64,000 bases of DNA from the NCBI RefSeq assembly GCF_040115645.1, contig NC_089543.1, forward strand, positions 6,634,001 through 6,698,000, given 5' to 3'. Below, piece after piece: positions 14,122-26,700 of the stretch; position 1 is the stretch's first letter; each line of letters begins with the position of its first letter. This stretch comes from Euwallacea fornicatus. Lineage: Eukaryota; Arthropoda; Insecta; Coleoptera; Curculionidae. The notes below the pieces were generated by a model. The model was not told where the DNA came from. It was given only the letters and a program-made list of their open reading frames with translations, and ran no database searches. Made by a program: the position numbers and the translations under genes.

Positions 14122-14405
14122 AAGCAGATTGTTGCATAGCAATGATGGATTGTTTTAAAAAGCGTAATTAATGTTAATTTGTTATCTGTCTCTTACCGGG
14201 GTTAAAATCGCCATATTGTTAATATTCAACGGAAGTTCGAAACGACGATCCAGTGCCACCTTTCGCAAAAATGCGAAAGCAGTATCGTGCGTAAAGGCGA
14301 TTCGCCGAACAGCTTTATTAGTCAAATATGGCGGTTTGAGTGTACGAACGCGATATATCATTTTAAGGGAAAGTTGATTGTCTTTGAACGCATTTGTTAA
14401 TATCC
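14122..14405 (+). repeat. Dispersed repeat family, copy 2
   Basis: Begins with AAGCAGATTGTTGCATAGCAA, followed by GCCACCTTTCGCAAAAATGC and an ending of GAACGCATTTGTTAATATC. The landmark order matches copy 1 with clear divergence. Confidence 0.55.
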
Positions 14406-14714
14406 GTGCAGTTTTATTTAAAAAAAAAAGTCAGTTTAGACAGGTTTAATATCTAACCGACTAGAATAACTTCGGCTTTTCGATAGTTCAAGTCATGGAA
14501 ACAAAGAAAAATTCAGTTCTGTCGACTCTTGTTGACGTCCCTGCGGTAAGTTTTGAGCTCTTTTTTTCCACGGTTTAAACGAAGTTCAGCTTGGAAGCGT
14601 GTTGAGAGCTACAGGGTAGTTCAACCCTCAAAAAAAAACAAGGGTTTCAGCTTCAGAGAAGTTTCTGCTGACCACATTTATTACTTCATTTATTTTATTG
14701 GGATCGTTTATTTA

Positions 14715-15225
14715 TCCGGATTGTTGCATTGTTGCTATCACAGTCCAGGACTCGTGCGAGCGCTTAAGGTCGGTAAAGTTAAGTAAAACGCGAACGTTAT
14801 TCTCTCCTAGCTTCAACTAGGAACAGTGTGTGAAGTCTTATTTCCAGGTTAGGTACCTGTGCATTTTGGATAGGGCATTTATTTCACAAATCCTCGTAAG
14901 AGTTCCCCACCGTTTATCTAATTTTAAATCGTCGTATTTACCATCTTCGATACGAAAATCTCAGCTCGGGCCTCATTTTGAGCTTCGCCAAACGACCTTC
15001 AGTATGCCGCGCAAATGATTCACAATTGTTTGTTTACATACGTCACACCGGTCCAGATCCACCTCCGACAACAATGCCAAAATGATCCCGTGCGCAGGAG
15101 CGATAAACAAAACTGCATTTATTTGGGAAAATGTGCCGGTATAGTTCTGGCGAGTTGTTGTGTCGTTTTAAAGGAACTTTAATCGTTTTTCGACGCATTT
15201 GTTAAATGTCGGGTGTTCGCGTATT
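14715..15225 (+). repeat. Dispersed repeat family, copy 3 (interrupted)
   Basis: GGATTGTTGCATTGTTGCTA lies at about 14720. CACCTCCGACAACAATGCCA with AAAATGATCCCGTGCGC follows near 15060, and GACGCATTTGTTAAATGTC near 15200. The distance between landmarks is larger than in copies 1 and 2, suggesting an insertion between about 14760 and 15040. Confidence 0.45.
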
Positions 15226-18200
15226 TACTCAGGAAGAGGTGGAAGTCCTCAAAAGGCACCCCGTTTTTTCGTTTCCCCATGAATGGCCCGGTGGTAAGAT
15301 AACCTCACTTTCCTTTCCATTTTCCACATAAACCTCGTGCCATCCACTCTCCGCCCGATTGGCTGGATCTTGACCAGCATCAGCGCGGAGTCCTTGGCCG
15401 CTGGCTTATCAGAACTTGCGGCCCTTATTGCTGGTGCGTTCCAGTAGTGCTTCATATCTCCCACGCGCCGCTAACCTAAATTAACCTTATCAATTGCCGT
15501 AAGATGTTAGCGCGTGAATCGCGTTTTCATCAAATAAACAAATAAAAAATTCAACAAACAGAAATTATTATTCTATAACTAATGGCAATGAACTAAAAGG
15601 TAGACATTTATTTTAAACGTCATGGAACCCATAATAATCAAGAATTCATCAGTGTAATAATTAGTATGGCATTAGATGTCGATTATTAGATAAATGAAGA
15701 ATTTGAAAGCCTCGTTAAAGTGGAATATATGGAAATATTGACTCATGAAGACTGTAACTGATGGAGCAACTGAATTTTTTACGACTAAAAAAAGTTTGTT
15801 TGATTTAGAAAATCTGAGAATTTAAAAAGTAGAAAGTCGAGACGCTCCAAGTTTGATAATATTGAGCTACGCAAGCGTCTCGTGGTGTCGAGCCACATAA
15901 GCCTCTCCCACCATGTAATGAGACGATTAGGTAAATGAAAAATACCGCCATACTGTCCGAGTGCGGTAATAAGAAAAACGTCGAATATAAAGGTTTTTTG
16001 TAAAATACCGCCGAGTAATTGAATACATAAGGGGAATAATGCTTCGGATAAAAACGAATGATTTTGAATACAAAAGAATATTTTTTCCTTGGTACTACGT
16101 GTAATTCTTTCATCCTTCTTCGTCGGCAAAAGAATTGTTCCGACACTGAAGACAAACCAAAGGATCAATTGAATTGCCAATTTCTTATAATGTTCTTAAA
16201 ATTGTATTCTGTACATGTATCGAATACAATTTTGTTGTTTACATAATGCGCTACGTTGACTTGGCATTGCATTTTCTACAAATAAGGAAAAAAGGGAAGA
16301 GGTTTTTTGTTGATATTCAGACGCTCGCGGGCAATAACAAAACTTCTAACTGTAAACCGAATGTGTCCTTTTTCATTTAACGATTTTTTTGACGTTGGTC
16401 AATCTCCCCAAACACTCAGTGTTCGTCGTTCAAAATTCCACGACTGTGCTAAGACTACAAAGATTATGAGTCCAGATTAGTAGGACAACGGGCACATCGA
16501 CGGCAAACTTATAATGGCTGGACCGAGATACGTGTAGTTTCAATCAATGGACGAGTCGAGAGGAAGTGGGGCGCGGCGAAGTACTGTTCTACCCAGACAT
16601 TAATCGACTTTCTAGCTAAATTACTGTTTTTCACCTGCGAAACCGTTCTCGAAAATATGTCTCGCCCCGTTTACTAGAAATACCAACAATGTCACGTGGC
16701 ATGTCTCGGGATAAATTACCGAATAAAATGCACTGCGGCCTCTGCAGCACCATCTAGCGGTAACATCTGCAACTGAAAAGAAAAAATCGATATATTCTCT
16801 TTCAGCCGCAGCGAGACCTGAGTCGTCTATGCAATTGTTATCGCTCCAGCGTTGCCGCGCGTATTGTTAAAACGGTACTCCTTGTACTCTCGGCGCGATA
16901 ACGATTGTGATGGTACCGTGCCGTACCATCGGGTTAATGCGTTTTGGCCAGTTTCATTCTCTTAGGAATTCAGTTTTTTTCTCTCAAATATCGGGCGTCA
17001 AAGCCCCATCCGCGTCTCTGCGCGGCGATCCCTGAACGTCACCTCCTCCGCGTTCGGGAAATCAGCCCCGGAGAGAGACGTAATGGCCGAAACCGAGGAG
17101 TGCCTGGATGTGGGCCTGTCCAAGAAACGATTAATTGACCGACAGAAAAGGCCACAGGAGGTTAAGAGAAAGGGATCGAGTATCTCCGAAGATGGACGCC
17201 ACAACGGAACGATAAGCGTTTCAGGAGAAACGCTGATATGCGGGAACAATTTCCATTGCAAAAGGGAAAAGTTTCCGCCGGGATTGTTAACAACGCGATG
17301 CGGGAAAGGGCGTAGATAAAGCGGTTGGAACGAGAAAGAGTAGCGTTGCGCCGCAACTCGAAAGGGCGCAAATCGGGCATGTAGCGGTGCCGAGGCATCA
17401 CAGAGGTCCCCTCGATTAGATGCAGGCGAAACAAGTACAACAGGACTGGAACGACCCAAAGACACAATAGATATTGTAAACACGCAACAGATGAGGAATG
17501 CGCGGACTAGCAGGTGACGAGAGGAGTAGATAGCAGCTCCTCACAGTCCTCTTCCGAGGTCCTTTCATCCCGAGGTGTTTAGTGGATGGGCATTTTGGCG
17601 AAAGTGGAAAGTTCGTCAAACGCCTGAATTTGTTTGGAGCCAACTCATTAAACCTTAACAATTTAAGGCCGTTAATTCCCACGCTAAGATGATCTTACAA
17701 TAGGCTCGATGCACTTCCCATTGAGAGGCGTTGAAGTTTTATAAAAGATTTATTGTCTTATTTATAACAAAAATAAGATAATGGGAATGTACAAAGCTAT
17801 TAGTACCTATTTACCTTCTGGTTGTTAGATTTAGGTACCTATTTAATATGGAGCTTAACGGTTACAACATTGAAACCATATAAAATTATTTAACACGTTC
17901 AAGTTTGGTGATTTTTGAGCTACATTTTTTGGCGACAACCGGCAAGAAAGCGAAGCTAAAAACCAAGAAACTAAGTTCTAGTACACGGAAAATACACTAA
18001 ATATGCATTTAAAACATCTCGAATGCTTATCTAACTAACTAAAATAGATCAATGAATTAATGCATGATTTTTAAATCACAGCCAAACCTGTACCTGAACC
18101 TAATATAAAAATACTCTGCAATGCTATAATATACTCAATTATTTAATACATACTACACGGAGCTACCAGACTTTTCCATTAAAATCACATGCGACATAAA

Positions 18201-18789
18201 GGCTTGATATGACACCCACGGACAGCACTCTTAAATGTGCACCCATAAAATCGTTTCTTAAGTCACCATCATTAAATATCAATTTGTTTCATATTTAATG
18301 ATCGCTTAAAAAGTTCTCGTGATGTAAATCATTTTTCAATAAAATGCGGCGAACGTCCCAGGTACTGCCGATGTGCTTTTCCACTGGACAGCGAGACGTT
18401 CGTACGTTTGAACTGTTCGCGTGACGTCAAACGTCGACTACGTCACGTTTAGGTACGACACGTAAAGCAAAGGCAAGCGGTGCCCCAATTTGAAAATTTC
18501 GAGAGGGCGAGAACGCGTCGAAAAGTGCAAGATTACATCACATGATTTTTCGTAACGCTACGTATACCTAAGACATGTGACAGTTAAGTTTAAGCTAACT
18601 TATGATACTTTTGCGCCAAGATTTAGGGGCAGGAGCAGCGCCGGTCTGGCCTTGTTCCGCGGGACTGCCCCTAGACCTTCGACAATTTTAGGGAAGATTA
18701 ATTAACCTACGGATTAAAATTTTCGGGAGGCAATAGAAAAATAGAATTACCGGTACGTTGAGTACCTGTTTTGCAAGTATGTTTTGTCA

Positions 18790-18893
18790 TTTTTTTTTTT
18801 TTTTAATTTCGGGAAAATTAACAATTATTTAATTGATCGTTTTTCGAATTTCCTCCCAATCGAATTTTTCCCAAAAATTAAAAAAAAAAAAAA
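18790..18893. repeat. Short A/T-rich foldback element
   Basis: The left arm is a T run followed by AATTTCGGGAAAATT (18790-18819). The right arm (18863-18893) is its near reverse complement, ending in an A run. The spacer is about 43 bp. Confidence 0.6.
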
Positions 18894-19881
18894 GAAAAAC
18901 GGATCGAAACATCTCTATTGTTCATTGTTCATTCGATCGATTCGTTCCCTACCACTAAACTAAAAATACATTATAAAATTAACATTGAGCTTCCAAAGTG
19001 TTTATATATTCGATAATGTTGTCCGCTGAACTCGTTGCCAATGAAAATCAGCAACAATTTCAATGTTCGGATCATTAATTCCTAATTATTCAATATGCCG
19101 ATTGGGATCATCTCCTTATTGATCGACCCTTCGCGGGTAATCCCCACCTGGCATATTGTGCCTTAGAGAGTATGCGAGATCAAAGATTGGACGTGGACGG
19201 TAAAATATGTACCAAAGGTTGTACTGAAATATTTGGGCGAAAACTGTTTAGTGTGACAAGTGAAAAATCATTAAAAACTAGCTAAGAATACTAATTACGA
19301 TTAGCGAGCCGTTGGATTGGCCCTCGGCCATGCAACGAGGCGATTGCTGTTAACCGTGGCAAGATTCCAGAGATAATTTACGACGGCAAAATTTAATTTT
19401 AGTTGCCACGATGGCGTTAGTTCAGGTTGAAATTCGTCACTTTTCGAACACTACGAAGACAGGCCTCGCTTAAAGCCGCCACGTGTAGTTGTTGATAATA
19501 CTGTCACTGTTCTTGAAATCTCTTGCGTTCCAATTTGTTTAAATTTAGGAAAATTTCGACGAATTATAACGCAACACGTGTCCAGATTTCCGAACAATAA
19601 TAGTTTCGTCTCCGACTTTACAAGTCTGGAACTCGGACGCGGACATCTCGGCAACGGTGAAAGCCGCGAGGTCGGTCACATTGGCGCGGAGCCGTGCGCT
19701 GTCGAATTCGAGAACGCGTCGTTTCAAATTTTCGAAAATTCGCCCTTGCCCTCGGGTCTATACGAAAATACTCAAAATTTCCCAAAAAGTTTCCACTTTT
19801 TCCCCAGCTTAATTGTCGGACGAGTTCAAAATTCATTCGTCAGGCCAACTCCTCCTCTTCTGCAACGCGGCGGCGTGAGTT

Positions 19882-19992
19882 GAAATCCGACGTTTCGAAT
19901 TTCGGCAACCGTCAGCAAGTTCGTTTTTTCGCACGGGCCCCAAATTGGGCATTCGCGTCTTCGAATTCAGCTATTTTCCCGTTACGATGATG
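19882..19992 (+). repeat. Copy of the GGGCGCCAT repeat family
   Basis: Landmarks occur in order: GACGTTTCGAATTTCGGCAA, then TTCGCACGGGCCCCAAATTG, then TTCGAATTCAGC and TTTTCCCGTTACGATGATG. The same order is present in the arms of the 35.9-36.2 kb foldback, and in part at 34.2-34.4 kb. Confidence 0.55.
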
Positions 19993-20559
19993 CACCACGT
20001 GTTTAACCGCCCTCGCGTCTTTCCTGTTACTCTCCGTGTTTGAGCTCCAGAAGTGGACAGCCTATATAACAACATAATTGACAGTCTATTTGTTACCGTG
20101 TAAAACTGCAGGTACAAAAATATACTCGAGCAAAAATCACCTGAAATTTAATGGTTATCGTACCAGAGGGGATGGCTCATTCCCTCAAATCGGTATGTCT
20201 GCCCTGGGGATACGTAGATGCGAATCTCGCGAAATCGCAGTAAATCTCTCTTGAATCAGTTTAAATTACCTGACTCCTCGTTAAATGTCCTGAATCGTTA
20301 ATGAACGTTATTAAATCGCAATTTAAAAGTCCGTTTTAGGCATTGTGAAAGTCGCACATGTCATACCTATTACAGGTACGCGAGGTATTCACACTACGTA
20401 GCATCAGATCGTCAGATGCATCTAACATGATCTTCGATTTGTTGAATTTCAAAAATATTGCCGCGAAATCACAGTGAACAAATGAACATCATTATGAATT
20501 TCTGCACACACGCAATTTTCGCAAATGAGCCACCCCCCGATTTCAAAATGAAAAATATA

Positions 20560-20731
20560 CTATATGTAAGTTTTCTTGATCTTCTGGAGGGTGCCTTCGC
20601 TGACGATGTTTAAATTCTTGGGAGCAGGGTCCAAATTGTCCTTCTTTGGCTGGAGGCTGTCCGTGGAAACGCTCAAGTCTAAGTTTACTGTCTTTGGTCT
20701 AGCTAGCATGCTGTTGGGATTCACGTTTACT
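20560..20731 (-). CDS. Sema1a: Semaphorin-1A coding exon 8 (terminal)
   Basis: Residues 665-721, cytoplasmic tail rich in Asn, Pro and Lys (VNVNPNSMLARPKTVNLDLS to KIKKTYI) with a TAG stop at 20562-20560. No catalytic domain. The tail is much shorter than in Drosophila Sema-1a but similar in size to the grasshopper protein. Confidence 0.93.
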
Positions 20732-23700
20732 CTGGAACAAAAACGAGAATAATGATTTAAAAAAAAATCTAATGGGTTCGAATCGGGATTTCGCGGAGTC
20801 CACGCACGATTCGCGACCTAAGAATCGATCAACACCCAAAATCAGCGTCCTTACCTGTCTAGCTGGTTGTGCTGTTCGATAAAGGGCGTATTGGGGTACT
20901 GCAAGTACAATTTCTTCGATACACAATACCCCCCCAAGAAGCCCAAGAATAGCCCCATCATGGCGGCAACTACGATGCCCCACCACAGAGTCCCGGACGT
21001 GAAGTCGCTCTTTCTAACTTGAGAGCAGCTAATTCGCACGTCGCCGTTAATGTCATTGTCACAGTCGTATGACGGTTCCAAGAGATCGATCGTCTTTAGA
21101 GACTCATCCACGCCAGATCTCGGCTCTTCTTGATCTATGGAGTTGTCGTTGATGGTGTCGTCGTATTCTTTACGTGGCACTTTCTCATTCGTTGACACTT
21201 TGCATTTTGATATATTCCCCCGCGCCACGTCTTGCACGAGGTACCTGAAGGAGGTTACAGCGTCCATGCTGACGCAGAGGTTCTTCAGCTGATCCCACGC
21301 GCAGTGAGGATCTCGGATTTCAATACATTCGCTGAGAAAAAAAGACGAGAAAAGAAATGATTTAGGTGTTATTGAAAACATGTGGATTACTTAGACTTAG
21401 GCCCTCAGGGCGTACATATGTGGGTTGATGCGTTTTCTGCACATAAACACCATCGAGCAATTATTGACTTACCTGCAGGTAGCGATGAATTTGCAATGAT
21501 TGATAGCAACCAATTTGGTCTCGCCTTTGCTAACGACAATTATTTTGCCGTAACCTGGGGCTAAGGTCAGTTGTCGTACGGCGGTCCCTTTGGGAAAGAC
21601 TTCATTGTCAGATATCACAAAAGCTTTTGATGACTGATCAGTTGCGATATTGACCGTTTTCAGGACTTTTCCATCATCTAAAAAGCCGACAGATGAAAAT
21701 CCCATTGCACGTAAGGATTCGTATGGAAAAAAAAAACAAGGAACAACGTAGGAATGGAGAAGAAATTGGTCAATTTTCGATCTCACCTGTTCCAATGTAA
21801 ATAACATCGTAAGTCCTGTCGTTCACGGTCCTCACTTGTGGGTCAACAACGATAGCTGTGAACCGATAGGTCAAGCTAACCCTGATCAGAATAGGTCGCC
21901 CGTGGAAAGCCGGGACAGCATTCTCCATCAGTGGATGAGTTTTGATGAAGTTCACGTTGGCATCAGGGAGGATCCTGCTATCCCTCACACATTCCCCCGG
22001 TCGCGGATCGGGCACCTTGTTGTCAGGTACCGGAAGCCAATTCGAGTTTATGGTTTCTTGGTGCTTAAACGGACCTCGGAAGACGTCCTCTATGTCGTTC
22101 ATTTGGAATATGCAAATGGCGGAACCTCCAATCGCGTTGTTTGGTGTGGTTAGGGCGCTGTAGATCAGCGTGGAACGTTTGTCCCCGTAGACGCCTTCAA
22201 TTAGTTTGCTCGTCGATTCTGAAACGTCAAGGAAATGAGTTTTGTCCTGTTTCGCCGTCTCTTTGATTCTACGTAGAAAATGTCGCTTTGAGCGTCAACG
22301 AAGCGAGTCAAAAACGCGGGTGTGCGAAAACTCTCTCTATCCTTCCCGGTAACGGAGATCCCCCGGGGGGTGGACCTCCGCGGGGTGATTTTTACTACTC
22401 AGGTATTTACACTAAATTTGGAAAGGATCTTGTTAAATCCAGCTGGAACGACTACCTGCATTTACAAGTAATCTAATACCAGGCAGTCGGGTTTATTATA
22501 CGTTAATCGCCATTTCGCTGACTAAACTTCATTTACGTGTGGAAACCTTCAGTTATTTCTCTCGGTCTGGCGCTTAATACCACAATTTGTTGCACGTCGT
22601 GTTAAATTTAATAATTTCATGTACTTACGAATTTCATCGAAATAAAATGGATATTCGCCCGGTACAGAGCAATTCAGTCTGGCTTTGCTGAACGTTGTCC
22701 ATTTGTTCCTTGACTGATGGGGACCGCCTTTATCGTGTTTACAAACTCGAGCCACGCGAGAATATATTATCTAAAACAATTAATTTATATAATTTGTTGC
22801 GCAAGGGCCCCAAAATGAACAGTCGTTTTCGCCACTCTCGGAGGCTCGGTAAATACCGCTGGTGAAAACGGCCCGCTTACCTTTCCGCAGTTCATATATT
22901 CCACGGCGGTTTCCCGGAAGAAGAAGTATATGTACTCCTCGTGAGTTATTGAACTCACAAAACTTGGGCCTGAAAATGAAAACGACATAGATTGGCGAGA
23001 ATTTTCGGAAATTCGGGCAGTTCAATGAGGGTCACATCGGGTCTGTGGGTCGTGTCTGAGTGTCATCGCGAACATTCGACGATTCGGCGCAGAGCGGCAC
23101 GCCATTTTAGTGAGACTTTCGGAAATTTACGTGCCTCGAATTTCCTGCGCCGCCCTGCGCCTCAAGTCCTTAAACTGAAGGGCGCGAGCGCCCCCCAAAG
23201 AAAAGAAAAACTGATACTTTACCATTGAGTTGCTTGAGATCGGACAGTTCAGTGCGAAGGGGCTCCCTATAGATGAGGGGGTCTCCTCCTGAGAAATCAG
23301 CAACCGTTGCCGAAAACAAGTGTCCATTGCTGTAGATGGCGGTGCTGTTATGATTTGGATCATACGGACACACTCCGATGCCTTCCCACTCTTTCTCCAT
23401 CAAAAATTGCCCGTTCTGCAAGCGAAAAGTAACCGGTCACTCTTGGTGCTTTGGGGTATTTGTTATCAAAACGGACTAACGTGAAAAATAACAACAATGA
23501 AAAACTAATCGGTAGATGAGGGCTTTGGCCTGTCTGCAGGAAGAGAAATCGCCATTGAAGACTGCCATGAGGAGCTCGCGTTATTAAACGCGAAACGTGT
23601 GCTGAATTGGGTTGATAAATTACCATTTCTATACCCCATAGAGGCCCGTTCGGATTAATTGTATTTGAATTAGAGAGTTGAGGCTGGCTAAATGCGTTAC

Positions 23701-26700
23701 GGCGTAGCCACAGGCGCATGTTCGGCTTTCCCGCTGCGCTTTGGCTAAGAGCTAATTTGTATCTGTAACAGGCACACTCGAGCCGCTTTCTAAGGGTGCG
23801 CTTAAATAGAATTAAAGTAGTAGTTGTGAGTCGAAGGATGATTACACGCATTCCTTCGTTTTCTTCCATTTAAACGACTCGAAGCAATCGAATCGGCACT
23901 AATAAAAATCTCCGAGGATGTGAGGCTTCGGCAATGAATGAATGCCCCTTGAATGTGACTTTTTGCTCCTTCCTCGTCGCCTCAAATGGCCATTTGCTCC
24001 CATCCGAACGTGAAATACGCTGCTCCACACGGATTGCATGCGTGGAGCAGTGTACGTACGCATTTCGAATAACTCCGACATCGTGCGATTGTTGTTACCA
24101 GTTCGACCTGCGCGTACGCAGGCGGAGTTTCGAATCGTCGTCTGTACAGGGTGATGAAAAATTAATCGCGCCCGATCCACGAGACTGTCGCCCTGCGTGC
24201 AACTTCGACTGAGAAGTCGCGGCGTGCGCACCTTCGATGGCGACGCTCGATCCGAATTTGAGCGAAATATCTCGCGAACATTAGGAGCTGGTTCTCAAAT
24301 TCGGTACGTCCAGTGGTTTTTGGATCGCTGGACGACGGAAATCGCTGCGGCCCCTTGAAACACGATCGGCTCCGTTTACACACGAACTTTCCCAAATTAG
24401 AACCATATTCACGCTGAGGCTTAATATACCCGATAGCCATGAACCAAAACTGCTTACTAATTACGTTTGAAACACTCGCTCCGTGCATAAACACACATTA
24501 CGATTTAATATAATTAAGAAACCATTCGTACATACAATAAAAACAAGTCATTACGTAACCTTGCCTGCATAAACTACCTGAAACACCTGAATATTCAAGG
24601 GCATATCATAGGAGAATATGAATTATCTAACCATACAGCAACATATCAACTATGTAACGGCTGAGTGAAAGGCCGAAATGCTATAAAGTTGTTTATTTGT
24701 CTTTAGTGGTCAGGCGAATGACTTAAAAGATACTTCGTTGCAGTGTCCCTAATCAGCACGAAGACCGTTTAGTGCTTTTTCATCCAGATGAAAAAGGCGA
24801 TGGGGCTTTCCTGGGAGTCGGACTCTTCGGACGATCATTTTCGCCCGGGCGAGGTCTTACGAACAGTTAACTCCAGATTGCTTTGTGACGTATGCACGTA
24901 CATTCCTTGCGCGAGATACCATTGCGCAGGTACGCGCAGGCCAGTCTTGCGCGCGCACGAACAACACGAGGCGCGCTATTGGCGAACGCGCGGGCCCTTT
25001 CGGTATTATTCCCCTGCGATTTTTGGGGCCTCCGCGGCCTAAGGTTGGAACTTTCACATTTGCTGCGCGAGAGAGAATAAGGAACGGATTTACTGTTAAA
25101 TTGGCATTTGTCGTTCTACGAAGATTTAACGCTGATTTATTAAAGTAATTATTAACAAAATTAATGGCAGGTAACGAACGTGCCTCTAATGCAGCTTTAA
25201 AATTCAACGTTGCAAAACCTATAAAGTCGTCCTAACAATGTCCCATTCAATAGTTAATCTACCCTGAAGGAAAAGGGCACGTTTGGGATACCTTTCAGGT
25301 CGTGAGAGAATTCGGGTTTTCGTTTCGGGCGCGATTTCAGGTGTTCATTGTGTCCTTGACCGTGAGGATTGTCCGAAGTAGTCCTTTCGGGGCACCGAAA
25401 CTGTTTTTTCTCTTCTTCACGATTGGGCGTTTTTTCAGCAAATGCCGAGCCTTGTACCTACGCGTGCACGTGTCCCCCTATCGTCCTGGACACCCAAAAG
25501 AAAAAAAAACTATTTCGCCATACAGGGTGTCTCTGATGGGTGCGGAAAAGTGCTACCACGAATTCCCGAGGCTAAAACATGGTGATCTAACCCAGCTTTC
25601 GCCTCAGTCCAAAAGTGGACGATTTCGAAGATACAGAGTGTCCAAAGTTGAATTTAATTTTTTGCACACACGAAAATGGAGGTCATTTTGAACGTTTGTT
25701 AAAAGCGTTTGTTGCTAATTAACTTTTCGTTGATAAATCTTCTATTGACTGTTTTCACTAGAGAATACAGTTAACAACGCATTTACCTGTTTCTGGCATT
25801 TTTGGTGTCACTCTTGTGGCAGTGCGATACAGTGGCGAGTTTGTGTGAGAAATCGAGCTGAATTTGGGTTCAAATTGCGTTCAATTAACTTAGGCCTGCT
25901 CATACACGAAACGAACTTGTTAAGTCCAGATATCTCAAAAACGGCTGCTCAAATCGGCCCTTACCCTTTCCGGGTAAAAGACGTTGGAGAATGAGAAATT
26001 TCATTTGGAAGTAAAATCGGTGCGGCTCAAAAGAGTTATTTCGTTTTAAATGTGTGCGAAGTGCCGCGGGTGGCGCCCCCTACATTTTACAATGAGAACG
26101 AAAGCAGATTTCAATTTGTCACCCCAACCCCCCCTGGCCGAATATTGCGATCGTACACCAATTATTAAAAAAAAAGAAAATACTTATGAAAAACTGAAAC
26201 CAAATTGAACTTTGGACGCTCTGTATCTCCGAAATCATCCACTTTTGGACCGGGGTAAAAGTTGAGTTAGAATTTGTGGTTCCGCGCCTTTTGGAGACGC
26301 CCTGTAGAAATGCGCTCGAGTTTCGCTTCTCCGAGGTCGCATTAATCGATACCTGAAACGAATTCGAACGAACAAATCGTCCTTCCTGTGATCTCCCCGA
26401 GTCCCCGTTCACACCTACAACACTTCCAGTGTCCATCGGGACGGAAGAGTGCCGAAGATCCCCCAGTTCTTCAAGCCGGGACTCGGGGCAAGCGCCGTTG
26501 AAGCGCGCGTGAAACGCTCGAAAGACCGAACCGAGGGTGAAAAGGGGGCGAAAATTCGCGAGGAAATCGGGTCCAGGGCCACGGCGAAGAAGGGACGGCG
26601 GTCCCGTTCGGCTCGGTCATCTGAGGGCGACGGGTCCCGATAGGGACCGCGGCGCGGCGTGCGGCATGGGTGATTATCGGCGAGTTTTGGCACGTTTCTC

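Larger units (their letters stand above)
15226..20559. other. Spacer 3' of the semaphorin gene, including its likely 3' UTR
   Basis: The semaphorin transcript must extend left of its stop at 20560, but its cleavage site is not obvious. The rest is AT-rich spacer with short repeats: an A/T foldback at 18790-18893 and a repeat fragment at 19882-19992. No other gene is supported; open frames at 17.0-17.5 and 19.5-19.9 kb overlap on both strands and have no motifs. Confidence 0.4.

Noticed and set aside
21382..22163. Plus-strand open frames antisense to semaphorin exons
   Set aside because: They are shadows of conserved sema exons on the minus strand, which have full homology and splice support.
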